Shown here piece by piece: positions 42,444-50,640 of a stretch of DNA of 64,000 bases. The stretch is from Robiginitalea aurantiaca. GTDB taxonomy: Bacteria > Bacteroidota > Bacteroidia > Flavobacteriales > Flavobacteriaceae. The notes below the pieces were generated by a model. That model had not been told where the DNA came from, searched no databases, and saw only the letters and a list, made by a program, of their open reading frames with translations. Numbering within the stretch: position 1 is the stretch's first letter; every line of letters starts with the position of its first letter. Both the position numbers and the translations under genes were made by a program. The DNA lies in NCBI RefSeq assembly GCF_030380815.1, contig NZ_JAUDUY010000005.1, positions 1 to 64,000 of the forward strand, in the 5' to 3' direction.

Positions 42444-43455
42444 CTTTCAATCTGTATTTACCATACCATTCCAGGGCTACAAGGATAACGATACCCAGGA
42501 GTATGTAGACCAAAGCCCACCAGGTCTGGGGATCTCCCGGATCAGGTAGGAATCGCGTGTAATTCACAATAATTCCGTCCCCATTGGAATCCAGTATCCG
42601 GTTCCCGGCCTCATCCAGAAGGAAGATTGTTTTTTTCCATGGCCAGACCACGCCCAGTGAACCTGTAATAAAGCCTATAATAACGGCGGTAGTTATGCTC
42701 TTGAAATGCTTTAGCACATACCCCAGCAGATGGGAGAGCGTCACCAGGCCGACCGCCGATCCCAGTGTAAAAACAGATAGAATAAGCAGGGTCCTTTTTC
42801 GTTCCCCATTGTTGACGACACTGAAATCTCCTACCAGGAATTCAGCCATGGTATCGTACAGGGCATTTACAGAATCCACAAGGAGGAGGACATAATTACC
42901 AAGTAATATGAGTATAAACGAACCCGAAAGCCCGGGTAACGTCATCCCGGAGACGCTGATGATTCCACAGAAAAAAATAAACCACAGGTTATCATTTTCC
43001 CGGGCCGGGCTCAGGAAGCTGATGGAAATACCCACCACAAGACCGACAATCCCGGCAATTACAGTCTTTCTGTTCCAGTCCTCAAATTCACTGGAAATAA
43101 AATAGATCGATCCGATGATCATACCAAAAAACAGGGACCAGACATAAAGCTCCCTCCGATCCAAAAAATAGTCCAGGACTTTTGAGACGCTGAAATAACT
43201 GAATAACATTCCAAGGATGAGAATCGATAGAAAAGGACCATTCACATACCGGTAAAAACTCTTAAAACGGCCATTGAATAAAAGCCTGAACGCAGTGAGG
43301 TTTATGCGCCTGAGGGAGTCTATAAATTCCTCATAAAAGCCGACAACAAACGCTACAATCCCTCCCGAGACCCCGGGAACCTTATTGGCTGCGCCCATGG
43401 CTAACCCCTTTATAAACAACAAAATCTTGTCGCCGAATGTCCTGATTTCGTCCAT
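42436..43455 (-). CDS. DUF368 membrane protein (PopT-like), copy 2
   Basis: 339 residues from the ATG at 43455; translating further upstream (to 43698) reads in an unrelated frame of the neighbouring gene. About nine hydrophobic segments. The family signature is IKGLAMGAANKVPGVSGGIV, repeated in inverted-repeat fashion as SVSGMTLPGLSGSFILILLG. DUF368 proteins were recently described as undecaprenyl-phosphate translocases that recycle the lipid carrier. It follows a paralogue (43460-44383) by 4 nt and overlaps aroE by 8 nt. Confidence 0.88.
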   Translation of the reverse strand: MDEIRTFGDKILLFIKGLAMGAANKVPGVSGGIVAFVVGFYEEFIDSLRRINLTAFRLLFNGRFKSFYRYVNGPFLSILILGMLFSYFSVSKVLDYFLDRRELYVWSLFFGMIIGSIYFISSEFEDWNRKTVIAGIVGLVVGISISFLSPARENDNLWFIFFCGIISVSGMTLPGLSGSFILILLGNYVLLLVDSVNALYDTMAEFLVGDFSVVNNGERKRTLLILSVFTLGSAVGLVTLSHLLGYVLKHFKSITTAVIIGFITGSLGVVWPWKKTIFLLDEAGNRILDSNGDGIIVNYTRFLPDPGDPQTWWALVYILLGIVILVALEWYGKYRLKDA

Positions 43456-43459
43456 CGGA

Positions 43460-44383
43460 TTAGGTAGTCTTTTTTGAAGCCAGTCGCTCCAGCATAAAAA
43501 TAAGGCAAAAACCGAGGATAGCCAGGATAATGGCCGGTACCCATTGGGGGTCCTCCGGAAAATTCCATGGGGCCACCACAGATTCCGCAACGACGATCTC
43601 TTTGTCATCAAAAACTTCGGTCTCACGCACAATCTTCCAGGGCCAGATTTTTGGCAGTGAACCAATAATAAAACCTGTGAGCAGGCCGAGGGTCGCATTC
43701 TTAAATCGGGAAAACATCCATTTTAAAAGGCGTGCAAAACTCAACAGACCAATAATTGCACCCACACCCACAACGGCAATAATTTTAAGATCCCGCTCGT
43801 GAACTGCGTCCAGTATGGTTTTGTACGATCCCAGAAGAACGAGGATAAATGCCCCTGAAATCCCCGGCAGAATCATAGCACATATGGCAAGGGCCCCGGA
43901 AAGGAAGAGAAAGGGCATTCCCGCTTCCCTTTGCGAAACCGGGAGAGATGCTACGGCGTAGGCGATAACTGCACCGAGTAAAGCCATGATGAGGATATTC
44001 AGCTTCCATTGATCGATCGATCTGGCGACATAAAATACACTGGCAACTACCAGTCCGAAGAAAAATGACCAGAGTAAGACAGGCTGGTGGATCAGTAGCC
44101 AGCTAATGCTCTTGGCCAGGGTAATCACACTTATGGCAATACCGGTTAGTAAGGCCAGGAGAAAGCTGCCGTTCAGTTCCCGCCAGAAAGCCTTGAATCC
44201 CTCTTTTTTCAACACGCCGATCAGCGAGGGTCGAATGTTGTTTATGGATCGGATCAATTCCTCATAAATCCCTGAAATGAAAGCAATTGTACCTCCGGAA
44301 ACCCCAGGGACAACATCGGCTGCGCCCATGGCCATTCCTTTGAGAACTACCCATAGATACTGAATCGGAGTGCGTCCTTCCAT
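43460..44383 (-). CDS. DUF368 membrane protein (PopT-like), copy 1
   Basis: 307 residues with about nine hydrophobic segments. It shares with its neighbour the motif LKGMAMGAADVVPGVSGGTI at the start and CAMILPGISGAFILVLLG in the middle, but overall identity is moderate, so the duplication is old. The probable role is flipping undecaprenyl phosphate back to the inner leaflet, supporting peptidoglycan and polysaccharide synthesis. A TAnnTTTG element directly upstream (44397-44404) suggests the pair can be transcribed separately from the TPR gene. Confidence 0.88.
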   Translation of the reverse strand: MEGRTPIQYLWVVLKGMAMGAADVVPGVSGGTIAFISGIYEELIRSINNIRPSLIGVLKKEGFKAFWRELNGSFLLALLTGIAISVITLAKSISWLLIHQPVLLWSFFFGLVVASVFYVARSIDQWKLNILIMALLGAVIAYAVASLPVSQREAGMPFLFLSGALAICAMILPGISGAFILVLLGSYKTILDAVHERDLKIIAVVGVGAIIGLLSFARLLKWMFSRFKNATLGLLTGFIIGSLPKIWPWKIVRETEVFDDKEIVVAESVVAPWNFPEDPQWVPAIILAILGFCLIFMLERLASKKTT

Positions 44384-44396
44384 AGTTTTAAAAAAG

Positions 44397-44404
44397 CAAA
44401 AGTA
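44397..44404 (-). promoter_or_regulatory. Bacteroidota -7 promoter element for the DUF368 pair
   Basis: On the minus strand TACTTTTG matches TAnnTTTG and ends 13 nt before the ATG at 44383. It lies between the TPR stop and the DUF368 start. Confidence 0.45.
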
Positions 44405-44410
44405 GCCTTT

Positions 44411-45811
44411 TTATTTGGAAGCTTTCCCGGACTCCCGAAGCAGGCGCTGCACCCATAAAGCACGGGAGATTTCGGGAAATCTGGTTTCAAAATAGGGGTA
44501 TTTATCGGGAGCCTCCTTCAGGGCTTTCTGCAAGGTTCTTTTACCCTTGTCCGGGAAGTGTTGCCGCAGATAGACTCCGGCCAGCTGATACTGGAGTTCA
44601 GCGGATTCCGGGTGGAATTCACACCCCTGCCTCAGCACCACCTCCGCTGCTTCGAGCTCATCGCATTCGCAGAGGATCTCAGCCCAGTTCAGCCAGGTAT
44701 CTACCTCGTAGTTCCCGAGTTCTGTGGCTTGTTTAAAGGCAAAATCAGCTTCATGGACTTGTTTTAGCGCCTTGTGAATCATTCCGGAACGCTTCCAGTA
44801 GATCGCATTTTCCCCGTCAATGCTCAGGGCTTTATCGATATATTCCTGGGCTTTCTGGTAGTCTTTCTTCTTCAGGTAATGGTCGGTTATGGCAAGCCAT
44901 CCCTTATCCAGAAGTGGGTCTTCGTGTACGGTCAAATAGAAGTAGTAACGGGCTTTTTCCGGCCGGTCCAATTGCTCATAACACTTTCCGATACGCAGGT
45001 AGGCGTGGGAGGTCGGATCTTCTAATTCCGTGGTTGTATTGTAATTTTCAATGGCCTCCTCATACCTTCCAAGTTTTTCAAGGACTTTCCCCTTTTCAAA
45101 ATACGCCCCTAAAAAGCTGTCATCAGAAATAATCGCAAAATCAAAGGCAGCAAGAGCCTCAGGGTACATTTTAACGGCAAAGTACTGTTTTCCCAACTGA
45201 TGCCAGGCAATCTGGCAGTACGGATTGCTGTCCAGATAGGTGTTCAGGTAGCTAATGGCGCCTTCGTGTTCGTCCAGGAATTCGTAGCAATAGATGGTAT
45301 TATAGAGGGATGCGTAATCCTCAGGGTCTGCTTCCAGGCATCGGATAAAGCATTTCCTGGCCATTGTATAATCGTCGATGAACAGGTATTCCATCCCGAG
45401 AAGAGAGTATAGGTCAACCACGTCATCGGTCATTTCAAGGGCCTGATGCAGGAGGGCAATCGCAGCCAGGTGATTGTCTTGTTTGGACTGGATATTGGCT
45501 CTCTGTACAAATATCTCCTCGTTGTTGGGTTCCAGGATCTGTAATTCATCAAGCACGCCTTCCGCCAGGTCAAACTCGTTTTCAAAAACCATTACCTCAA
45601 CATCCAACAAGCGAATATCGAGGGAATTCGGGTGCTGCTGCAGTCCCATTTTTATCGCCTTTTTGGCGAGAGAAACTTTTCCGTGATTCAGATAATGGTG
45701 GATGATTTCTTCGAAATCTTCTGCATCGAAGAAATAAACGTCATCCGTTCTGAGCATGGATTCGAATTTTGCAATCGGTGGACCCGGTTGTTCACTGGAG
45801 TCTAATGCCAT
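44411..45811 (-). CDS. Tetratricopeptide repeat protein
   Basis: 466 residues, no signal peptide. About ten TPR units can be seen, with the usual W/Y-x-G-A-Y-F-A-P pattern (LYSLLGMEYLFIDDYTMARK; SLYNTIYCYEFLDEHEGAIS; AWHQLGKQYFAVKMYPEALA; AYLRIGKCYEQLDRPEKARY). TPR stacks form a scaffold for protein-protein contacts. No catalytic domain is present and no partner is evident, so only a scaffold role can be given. It is in the middle of a long minus-strand gene run but follows the aminotransferase gene by about 90 nt. Confidence 0.9.
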   Translation of the reverse strand: MALDSSEQPGPPIAKFESMLRTDDVYFFDAEDFEEIIHHYLNHGKVSLAKKAIKMGLQQHPNSLDIRLLDVEVMVFENEFDLAEGVLDELQILEPNNEEIFVQRANIQSKQDNHLAAIALLHQALEMTDDVVDLYSLLGMEYLFIDDYTMARKCFIRCLEADPEDYASLYNTIYCYEFLDEHEGAISYLNTYLDSNPYCQIAWHQLGKQYFAVKMYPEALAAFDFAIISDDSFLGAYFEKGKVLEKLGRYEEAIENYNTTTELEDPTSHAYLRIGKCYEQLDRPEKARYYFYLTVHEDPLLDKGWLAITDHYLKKKDYQKAQEYIDKALSIDGENAIYWKRSGMIHKALKQVHEADFAFKQATELGNYEVDTWLNWAEILCECDELEAAEVVLRQGCEFHPESAELQYQLAGVYLRQHFPDKGKRTLQKALKEAPDKYPYFETRFPEISRALWVQRLLRESGKASK

Positions 45812-45901
45812 ACATGACTTCTTGGATACTGTTCGTATGGATTTAAAAATATTTTTTTTAGGCAGCGTTATGGCCTGTCCCGGTCCTTTCTTATCAACAA
45901 A

Positions 45902-47113
45902 TTAGTTAACAGGGTTTGTGGAGTACCGCTCAAGAACCTTCAGAATAAGGTCGCAGCCCCTTCTTATCTCAGCTTCAGAGAGGGTCAGAGGCGGGCTAAT
46001 ACGAACAGCCCTGGGTTCAAAAAGCAACCAAAACAACAACAGGCCTTCCTTTTTAGCCTCGAGGACCAGGAATTCGGCCTGGGCCGGAGTTTCTAAAATC
46101 AGGGCCAGCATCAGGCCCCTGCCGCGGATTTCCAATATGGAAGGGTGCAACAGGCGTTCGCGAAAAAGCGCTTCCTTACGCAGCGTATCCGCTATCAGGC
46201 TGGATTCCTGAAGGATCTGGAGTGTTTTGAGGGCCGCCGCAGCCACTACAGGATTCCCTCCAAAGGTGGTGATATGTCCCAGTTTCGGGTCTAGCATCAA
46301 ACTATCCATATGTTCTTTGGATGCGGTAAACGCCCCAATGGGCAATCCTGACGCCATTCCCTTGCCCATGACCAGGATATCCGGGATGCATTGAAATTGC
46401 TGAAAAGCGAAGAGGGTGCCGGTTCGCCCGAATCCCGGTTGAATCTCGTCCAGAATAAGTAAGGATCCGGTTTCATGGCAGCGCTGCCTGACCTGCCGGA
46501 GGTAATCCGGATCGGGGAGGATAAAGCCCGCCCCGCCCTGAATGGTTTCCAGAATCACCGCCGCCGTCCTGGTACTTATGGTTTCAAGGTCTAAAGGGTT
46601 ATTGAATTCAATATGACGTACATCTGGGATCAATGGTCGGAAAGGCGCCTTCCGGGATTCAAAGTCCATGAGGCTTAAACTCCCAAGCGTGTTGCCGTGA
46701 TATGCATTCCGGGCGGCGATCAACTCTGATCGCCCGGTAACGCGTCTCGCCAGTTTAATGGCACCTTCCATTGCTTCGGTACCCGAATTTACCAGATATG
46801 TGGTTTGCAGGGGTTCGGGAAGTGCTTCTGCAAGGGCCTTGCAGAGGCGGAGGGCCGGTTCCTGTATGAACTCTCCATAGACCATGACGTGCATGTACAA
46901 AGCCGCCTGTTTCTGGACTGCTGCGACCACCTCCGGGTGGCAGTGTCCAAGGGACACCGCGGAAACACCTGCAATAAAGTCGAGGTACTCCTTCCCATCT
47001 GCGTCGTAGAGGAAACTGCCTGAGGCGTGCGAAATCTCCAGGCCCAGCGGATGCGGAGTAGTCTGGCTTTGAAAAGCACGAAAATCAGCATTCATGTCCT
47101 CAAGAGAATTCAC
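45902..47113 (-). CDS. Class III (PLP-dependent) aminotransferase
   Basis: 403 residues. Fold type I aminotransferases of class III use PLP to move an amino group to an oxo acid. Seen: YLVNSGTEAMEGAIKLAR (cofactor phosphate site), ILDEIQPGFGRTG (Asp for the PLP pyridine N) and the Schiff-base Lys in VMGKGMASGLPIGAF. Length and motifs resemble acetylornithine aminotransferases but no arg genes are nearby, so the substrate is open. GTG at 47113 overlaps the OstA-like stop; an ATG at 47095 is the alternative start. Confidence 0.9.
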   Translation of the reverse strand: MNSLEDMNADFRAFQSQTTPHPLGLEISHASGSFLYDADGKEYLDFIAGVSAVSLGHCHPEVVAAVQKQAALYMHVMVYGEFIQEPALRLCKALAEALPEPLQTTYLVNSGTEAMEGAIKLARRVTGRSELIAARNAYHGNTLGSLSLMDFESRKAPFRPLIPDVRHIEFNNPLDLETISTRTAAVILETIQGGAGFILPDPDYLRQVRQRCHETGSLLILDEIQPGFGRTGTLFAFQQFQCIPDILVMGKGMASGLPIGAFTASKEHMDSLMLDPKLGHITTFGGNPVVAAAALKTLQILQESSLIADTLRKEALFRERLLHPSILEIRGRGLMLALILETPAQAEFLVLEAKKEGLLLFWLLFEPRAVRISPPLTLSEAEIRRGCDLILKVLERYSTNPVN

Positions 47114-48786
47114 GCCCTGGGTAATTTGTGCTTGGCAGCTGGTTCTGAGGTTTTAGAACCCTTGGGTAGCGGGTCTTCCCCCGCGGATTCCGATTCCGGA
47201 TTTTCCAGGTCGATAGGTTCTGTAATACCCCGTATAACAGGCAAAACAAGGTTGTTGTCGTCTGTATCAAATATGTCTTCCGGACTGCGAATACGTTCAT
47301 CTCCCCTCCATATAAACCCTTCCAGTTTTTTGCTATTCGGTGGAAAGTCCTTCTCAGGGGTGATATCCCCATCCGGTTCGGTTATAAAAGTGATGTCTTC
47401 AATATCGCTTTGTTCTAAAGTCAGGCGGATTTTACTGCATTTGGTTTTGTTGATTCCAATCAGGGCGCCATCGTCGTCATACATGTAATAGATGACCTCG
47501 GTATTCCTGACAAGATCGACGAGTTTTAATTCATTTTCGATGAATTTTCCAAACAGGTCTTTGCCCTTTGCCTGATTAAAACCGCGCTGGCCTACCGTAT
47601 CTTCGGATATGATAAAGGCATTATTTATGACCTTCAGCGAATCCAATTTATCCGTCTCCATGTCACTGAGCAGGTGTATACTGTCACCGGTCATCTGGTT
47701 CTCAAGATTCCAAAGTACCGGATTTCGGATCAGTTCGGTCAACCCTGTTCGCTCCTCAAAATGAATACTGTCGCATTTCCCGCTCATATCCGTTTTGTAA
47801 AACTTTGCGTTGCGGAATGCTCTTAGGGAACGGGCATCAGGGGGCCCGGTAACCATTAGCGTATCTCCGTGCATATACACCGAGTCTTGCTCCATCAGGC
47901 TGACTGAAACGGCTCTTCGGGTCGCAAAAAGGGAGTCTTTAGCCCGGTGCACTTCCGCATATTGCGCCCGTATGATTCCCTGGTTAATGGTATCTGTGAC
48001 TTTTATATTGTTGGTGGCTGAAGCAAATTCCCGGGCTTTGTCAAAATAGACGCTGTCTCCTTCAATGATGCGGTTGCTGTAATGGATTTCCGTATTCTTA
48101 ATGCCGTATCCCTGTTCTGCCTGTGTATCGTAATATCCGCGTTCACAATAGAGCTGGTACGTTTCCCCTGTAATCGTTGAGGGTCCGTACATATAGGCAT
48201 TTTTGGAAGTTGTGTAATAATCCAGGCGACTCGATTCCATCGTGTACTCCGGATTCTCGATCAGGACACTGTCCTGAAACTGGTATTTTTCCGGAATCAT
48301 ATAGTACCTGCCCACCCGGCTGGTAAGTACATTTGCTGAATCTACGATCTTTCCGTAATCCCTGTAGTAGGACTCCTGCTTTTCGCGATCAAAATACAGG
48401 GTATCCGTGGTCAGGGTCATGCTGCTGTTGGTCAGCCGGACTTCCTTATAGGCCTTTGCCAGTTTACTGTTGCCATCATACTCGATATACCCGCTGGTCA
48501 TCAGGATGGAGTCACCCTGCTTTAAACGGACATTCCCGATGGCTTCAAGGCGATTTTCTTTTTGATACAGCAAAGCATAATCGCACCAGAGATCAGCACC
48601 CTGATGCTCAAATTGCACCTGTTTCTGGTCTTTTGAAAAAATAGAAGCTCCCGGTCTGAGGGTTTCGTCTTTGGTAAAACTACCCCCATAGACGATAGTG
48701 ATCTTTTTGCCCTGATCCGTGTTCTGCTGACTCCAAAGTCCTGTAGTCAGGATACAGATTCCGAGAAAGAGGATGAAGGATTTCAC
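47110..48786 (-). CDS. OstA-like periplasmic protein
   Basis: 558 residues with a signal peptide (MKSFILFLGICILTTGLWSQ). The N-terminal region (IVYGGSFTKDETLRPGASIF, then the WCDYALLYQKENRLEAIGNV strand) has the beta-jellyroll repeat of the OstA/LptA domain, continued over most of the protein. There is no LptD C-terminal barrel. Bacteroidota OstA-like proteins probably bridge the periplasm in lipopolysaccharide or related lipid export, inferred from the fold. Its stop overlaps the aminotransferase start, and it starts 27 nt after purA. Confidence 0.85.
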   Translation of the reverse strand: MKSFILFLGICILTTGLWSQQNTDQGKKITIVYGGSFTKDETLRPGASIFSKDQKQVQFEHQGADLWCDYALLYQKENRLEAIGNVRLKQGDSILMTSGYIEYDGNSKLAKAYKEVRLTNSSMTLTTDTLYFDREKQESYYRDYGKIVDSANVLTSRVGRYYMIPEKYQFQDSVLIENPEYTMESSRLDYYTTSKNAYMYGPSTITGETYQLYCERGYYDTQAEQGYGIKNTEIHYSNRIIEGDSVYFDKAREFASATNNIKVTDTINQGIIRAQYAEVHRAKDSLFATRRAVSVSLMEQDSVYMHGDTLMVTGPPDARSLRAFRNAKFYKTDMSGKCDSIHFEERTGLTELIRNPVLWNLENQMTGDSIHLLSDMETDKLDSLKVINNAFIISEDTVGQRGFNQAKGKDLFGKFIENELKLVDLVRNTEVIYYMYDDDGALIGINKTKCSKIRLTLEQSDIEDITFITEPDGDITPEKDFPPNSKKLEGFIWRGDERIRSPEDIFDTDDNNLVLPVIRGITEPIDLENPESESAGEDPLPKGSKTSEPAAKHKLPRA

Positions 48787-48813
48787 CAGGGTTGTTTCTA
48801 CAAAAGTAACATT

Positions 48814-50085
48814 TTACCGATGGATGGTCTGCGTCCGATCCGGACCAACAGAGACAATCCGTATCGGGACCTGAAGCTCCGATTCGAGATACTGGATGTA
48901 AGCTTCGAGTTCCTTAGGAAGCTGAGAAGCCTCAGTCATTTTGGTGAGATCTTCTTTCCAGCCTGGTAACTCCTTGTAAACAGGGGTTAAAAATGGTGCC
49001 TCGATAGAATAGGGGAGGTGGTCGATCTGTTTGCCCTGATAGTGATAGGCGGTACATACTTTAAGGGTTTCAAACCCACTGAGCACGTCGGCTTTCATCA
49101 TCATCAGCTGGGTTACCCCATTGATCCTGACGGTGTATTTAAGCGCAACCAAATCCAGCCAGCCACAACGTCTGGGCCTTCCGGTGGTTGCCCCGAATTC
49201 ATTGCCAACCCTCGCCATCGTCTTCCCATCCTCATCAAAGAGCTCCGTTGGGAAGGGGCCGCTTCCAACCCGGGTGGTGTAGGCTTTAAAAATACCGAAG
49301 ACCTCCTTTATACTTCCCGGTGAAATCCCAAGGCCGGTACAAGCTCCGGCTGCGGTTGTATTTGAGGAAGTTACATAGGGGTATGTGCCGAAATCAATAT
49401 CGAGCAGGGAGCCCTGTGCACCTTCAGCCAGCACTTTTTTCCCAGAACTCAGAGCCTGATACAGATATTCCTCACTATCTATAAATTCAAGCGCTTTCAG
49501 ACGCTCTACAGCCGTAAAGAATTCCGCTTCAAGTTCCTGAAGGTTGTACTGTATGTCCACGTCGTAGAAATGGATCATGGCCTGGTGTTTTTCGGCCAGG
49601 GCATTGTATTTGTCCTTCCAGTCCGGTAATTCCAGGTCGCCGACCCTGAGCCCGTTGCGCCCGGTCTTGTCCATATATGTCGGCCCGATTCCCTTTAGGG
49701 TGCTTCCGATCTTCGCCTTACCTTTCGAAGCTTCCGAAGCCGCATCGAGCAACCGGTGCGTCGGCAGTATAAGGTGTGCCTTTCTCGATATCAGGAGTTT
49801 TTTCTGAATGTCGATATCAAAGCCTTCCAGCTTTTCGAGTTCTTTATCAAAGATCACAGGGTCGATAACGACCCCATTGCCTACGACATTTGTGGCATTC
49901 TTATGAAAGATACCTGAAGGGATCGTATGCAGAACGTGCTTTATCCCATCGAACTCCAGGGTATGGCCTGCGTTAGGCCCCCCTTGAAAACGAGCGATAA
50001 TATCGTAATCCCGTGTTAGAACATCAACAATTTTTCCTTTTCCCTCGTCTCCCCATTGGAGGCCGAGCAGCAAATCTACGCGCAT
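48814..50085 (-). CDS. purA: Adenylosuccinate synthetase
   Basis: 423 residues. Condenses IMP with aspartate using GTP, the first step to AMP. LLGLQWGDEGKGKIVDVL is the GTP-binding P-loop with catalytic Asp, GPNAGHT, then GPTYMDKTGRNG (IMP loop), TSSNTTAAGACTGLGISP and the C-terminal TTGRPRRCGWLDLVAL are all present. It lies 12 nt after the Fur-family gene. (p)ppGpp made by the Rel protein encoded nearby is a known inhibitor of PurA in other bacteria. Confidence 0.97.
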   Translation of the reverse strand: MRVDLLLGLQWGDEGKGKIVDVLTRDYDIIARFQGGPNAGHTLEFDGIKHVLHTIPSGIFHKNATNVVGNGVVIDPVIFDKELEKLEGFDIDIQKKLLISRKAHLILPTHRLLDAASEASKGKAKIGSTLKGIGPTYMDKTGRNGLRVGDLELPDWKDKYNALAEKHQAMIHFYDVDIQYNLQELEAEFFTAVERLKALEFIDSEEYLYQALSSGKKVLAEGAQGSLLDIDFGTYPYVTSSNTTAAGACTGLGISPGSIKEVFGIFKAYTTRVGSGPFPTELFDEDGKTMARVGNEFGATTGRPRRCGWLDLVALKYTVRINGVTQLMMMKADVLSGFETLKVCTAYHYQGKQIDHLPYSIEAPFLTPVYKELPGWKEDLTKMTEASQLPKELEAYIQYLESELQVPIRIVSVGPDRTQTIHR

Positions 50086-50097
50086 GATATGGCTGGG

Positions 50098-50550
50098 TTA
50101 GTCCGTGACTTCTTCTTTCTTTTTACGAGTTCCGTAAAAGTAAAGTGAGTGGTTGTTAATTTCAATGTCAAAAACCTCTTCAATGGTTTTTTTAATCGAT
50201 TCAATTCTCGGATCGCAAAACTCGACGACTTCTCCTGTATCCGTCAGGATAACGTGATCGTGCTGGCGGTCAAAATAGGATTTTTCGTATTGCGCCTGGT
50301 TTTTTCCAAATTGGTGTTTGCGCACCAGTTTGCATTCAAGGAGCAATTCGATGGTGTTGTAGAGTGTAGCCCGGCTGACGCGATAATTCTTGTTTTTCAT
50401 TTTGATATAGAGTGACTCGATATCAAAATGGTCGTCATTATCGTAAATTTCCTGTAAAATCGCATAGCGCTCCGGGGTCTTCCGATGCCCGTTTTCCTCC
50501 AGGAAGGAAGTGAACACGCTTTTTACGATTTCCTGATCTTTCCGATTCAT
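50098..50550 (-). CDS. Fur family metalloregulator
   Basis: 150 residues. The winged HTH is at the N-terminus ([38 protein letters not shown]). The metal site has HDH in the dimerisation domain ([20 protein letters not shown]) and the later NNHSLYFYG. Neither CxxC pair of E. coli Fur is present (DTG in place of DCG, and the C-terminus ends EEVTD), so there is no structural zinc of that type. It is adjacent to rel and purA. Could be Fur, Zur or PerR; the sequence does not decide. Confidence 0.88.
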   Translation of the reverse strand: MNRKDQEIVKSVFTSFLEENGHRKTPERYAILQEIYDNDDHFDIESLYIKMKNKNYRVSRATLYNTIELLLECKLVRKHQFGKNQAQYEKSYFDRQHDHVILTDTGEVVEFCDPRIESIKKTIEEVFDIEINNHSLYFYGTRKKKEEVTD

Positions 50551-50574
50551 AAAAGAGGGCTTGCAATCCGGTTA

Positions 50575-50582
50575 CAAAAGTA
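50575..50582 (-). promoter_or_regulatory. Bacteroidota -7 promoter element for the Fur-family gene
   Basis: On the minus strand TACTTTTG matches TAnnTTTG, 24 nt before the ATG at 50550, within the 90-nt gap after rel. No -33 element found. Confidence 0.45.
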
Positions 50583-50640
50583 CATTTAAAAAAAGGAAAA
50601 GGGGCCGATTCTATGCCTGAATTTGATACCTAAAAGGGTG

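Noticed and set aside
43456-43698. Upstream extension of DUF368 copy 2
   Set aside because: It overlaps the preceding paralogue in another frame and gives no conserved sequence; MDEIRTFGDK is the natural start.
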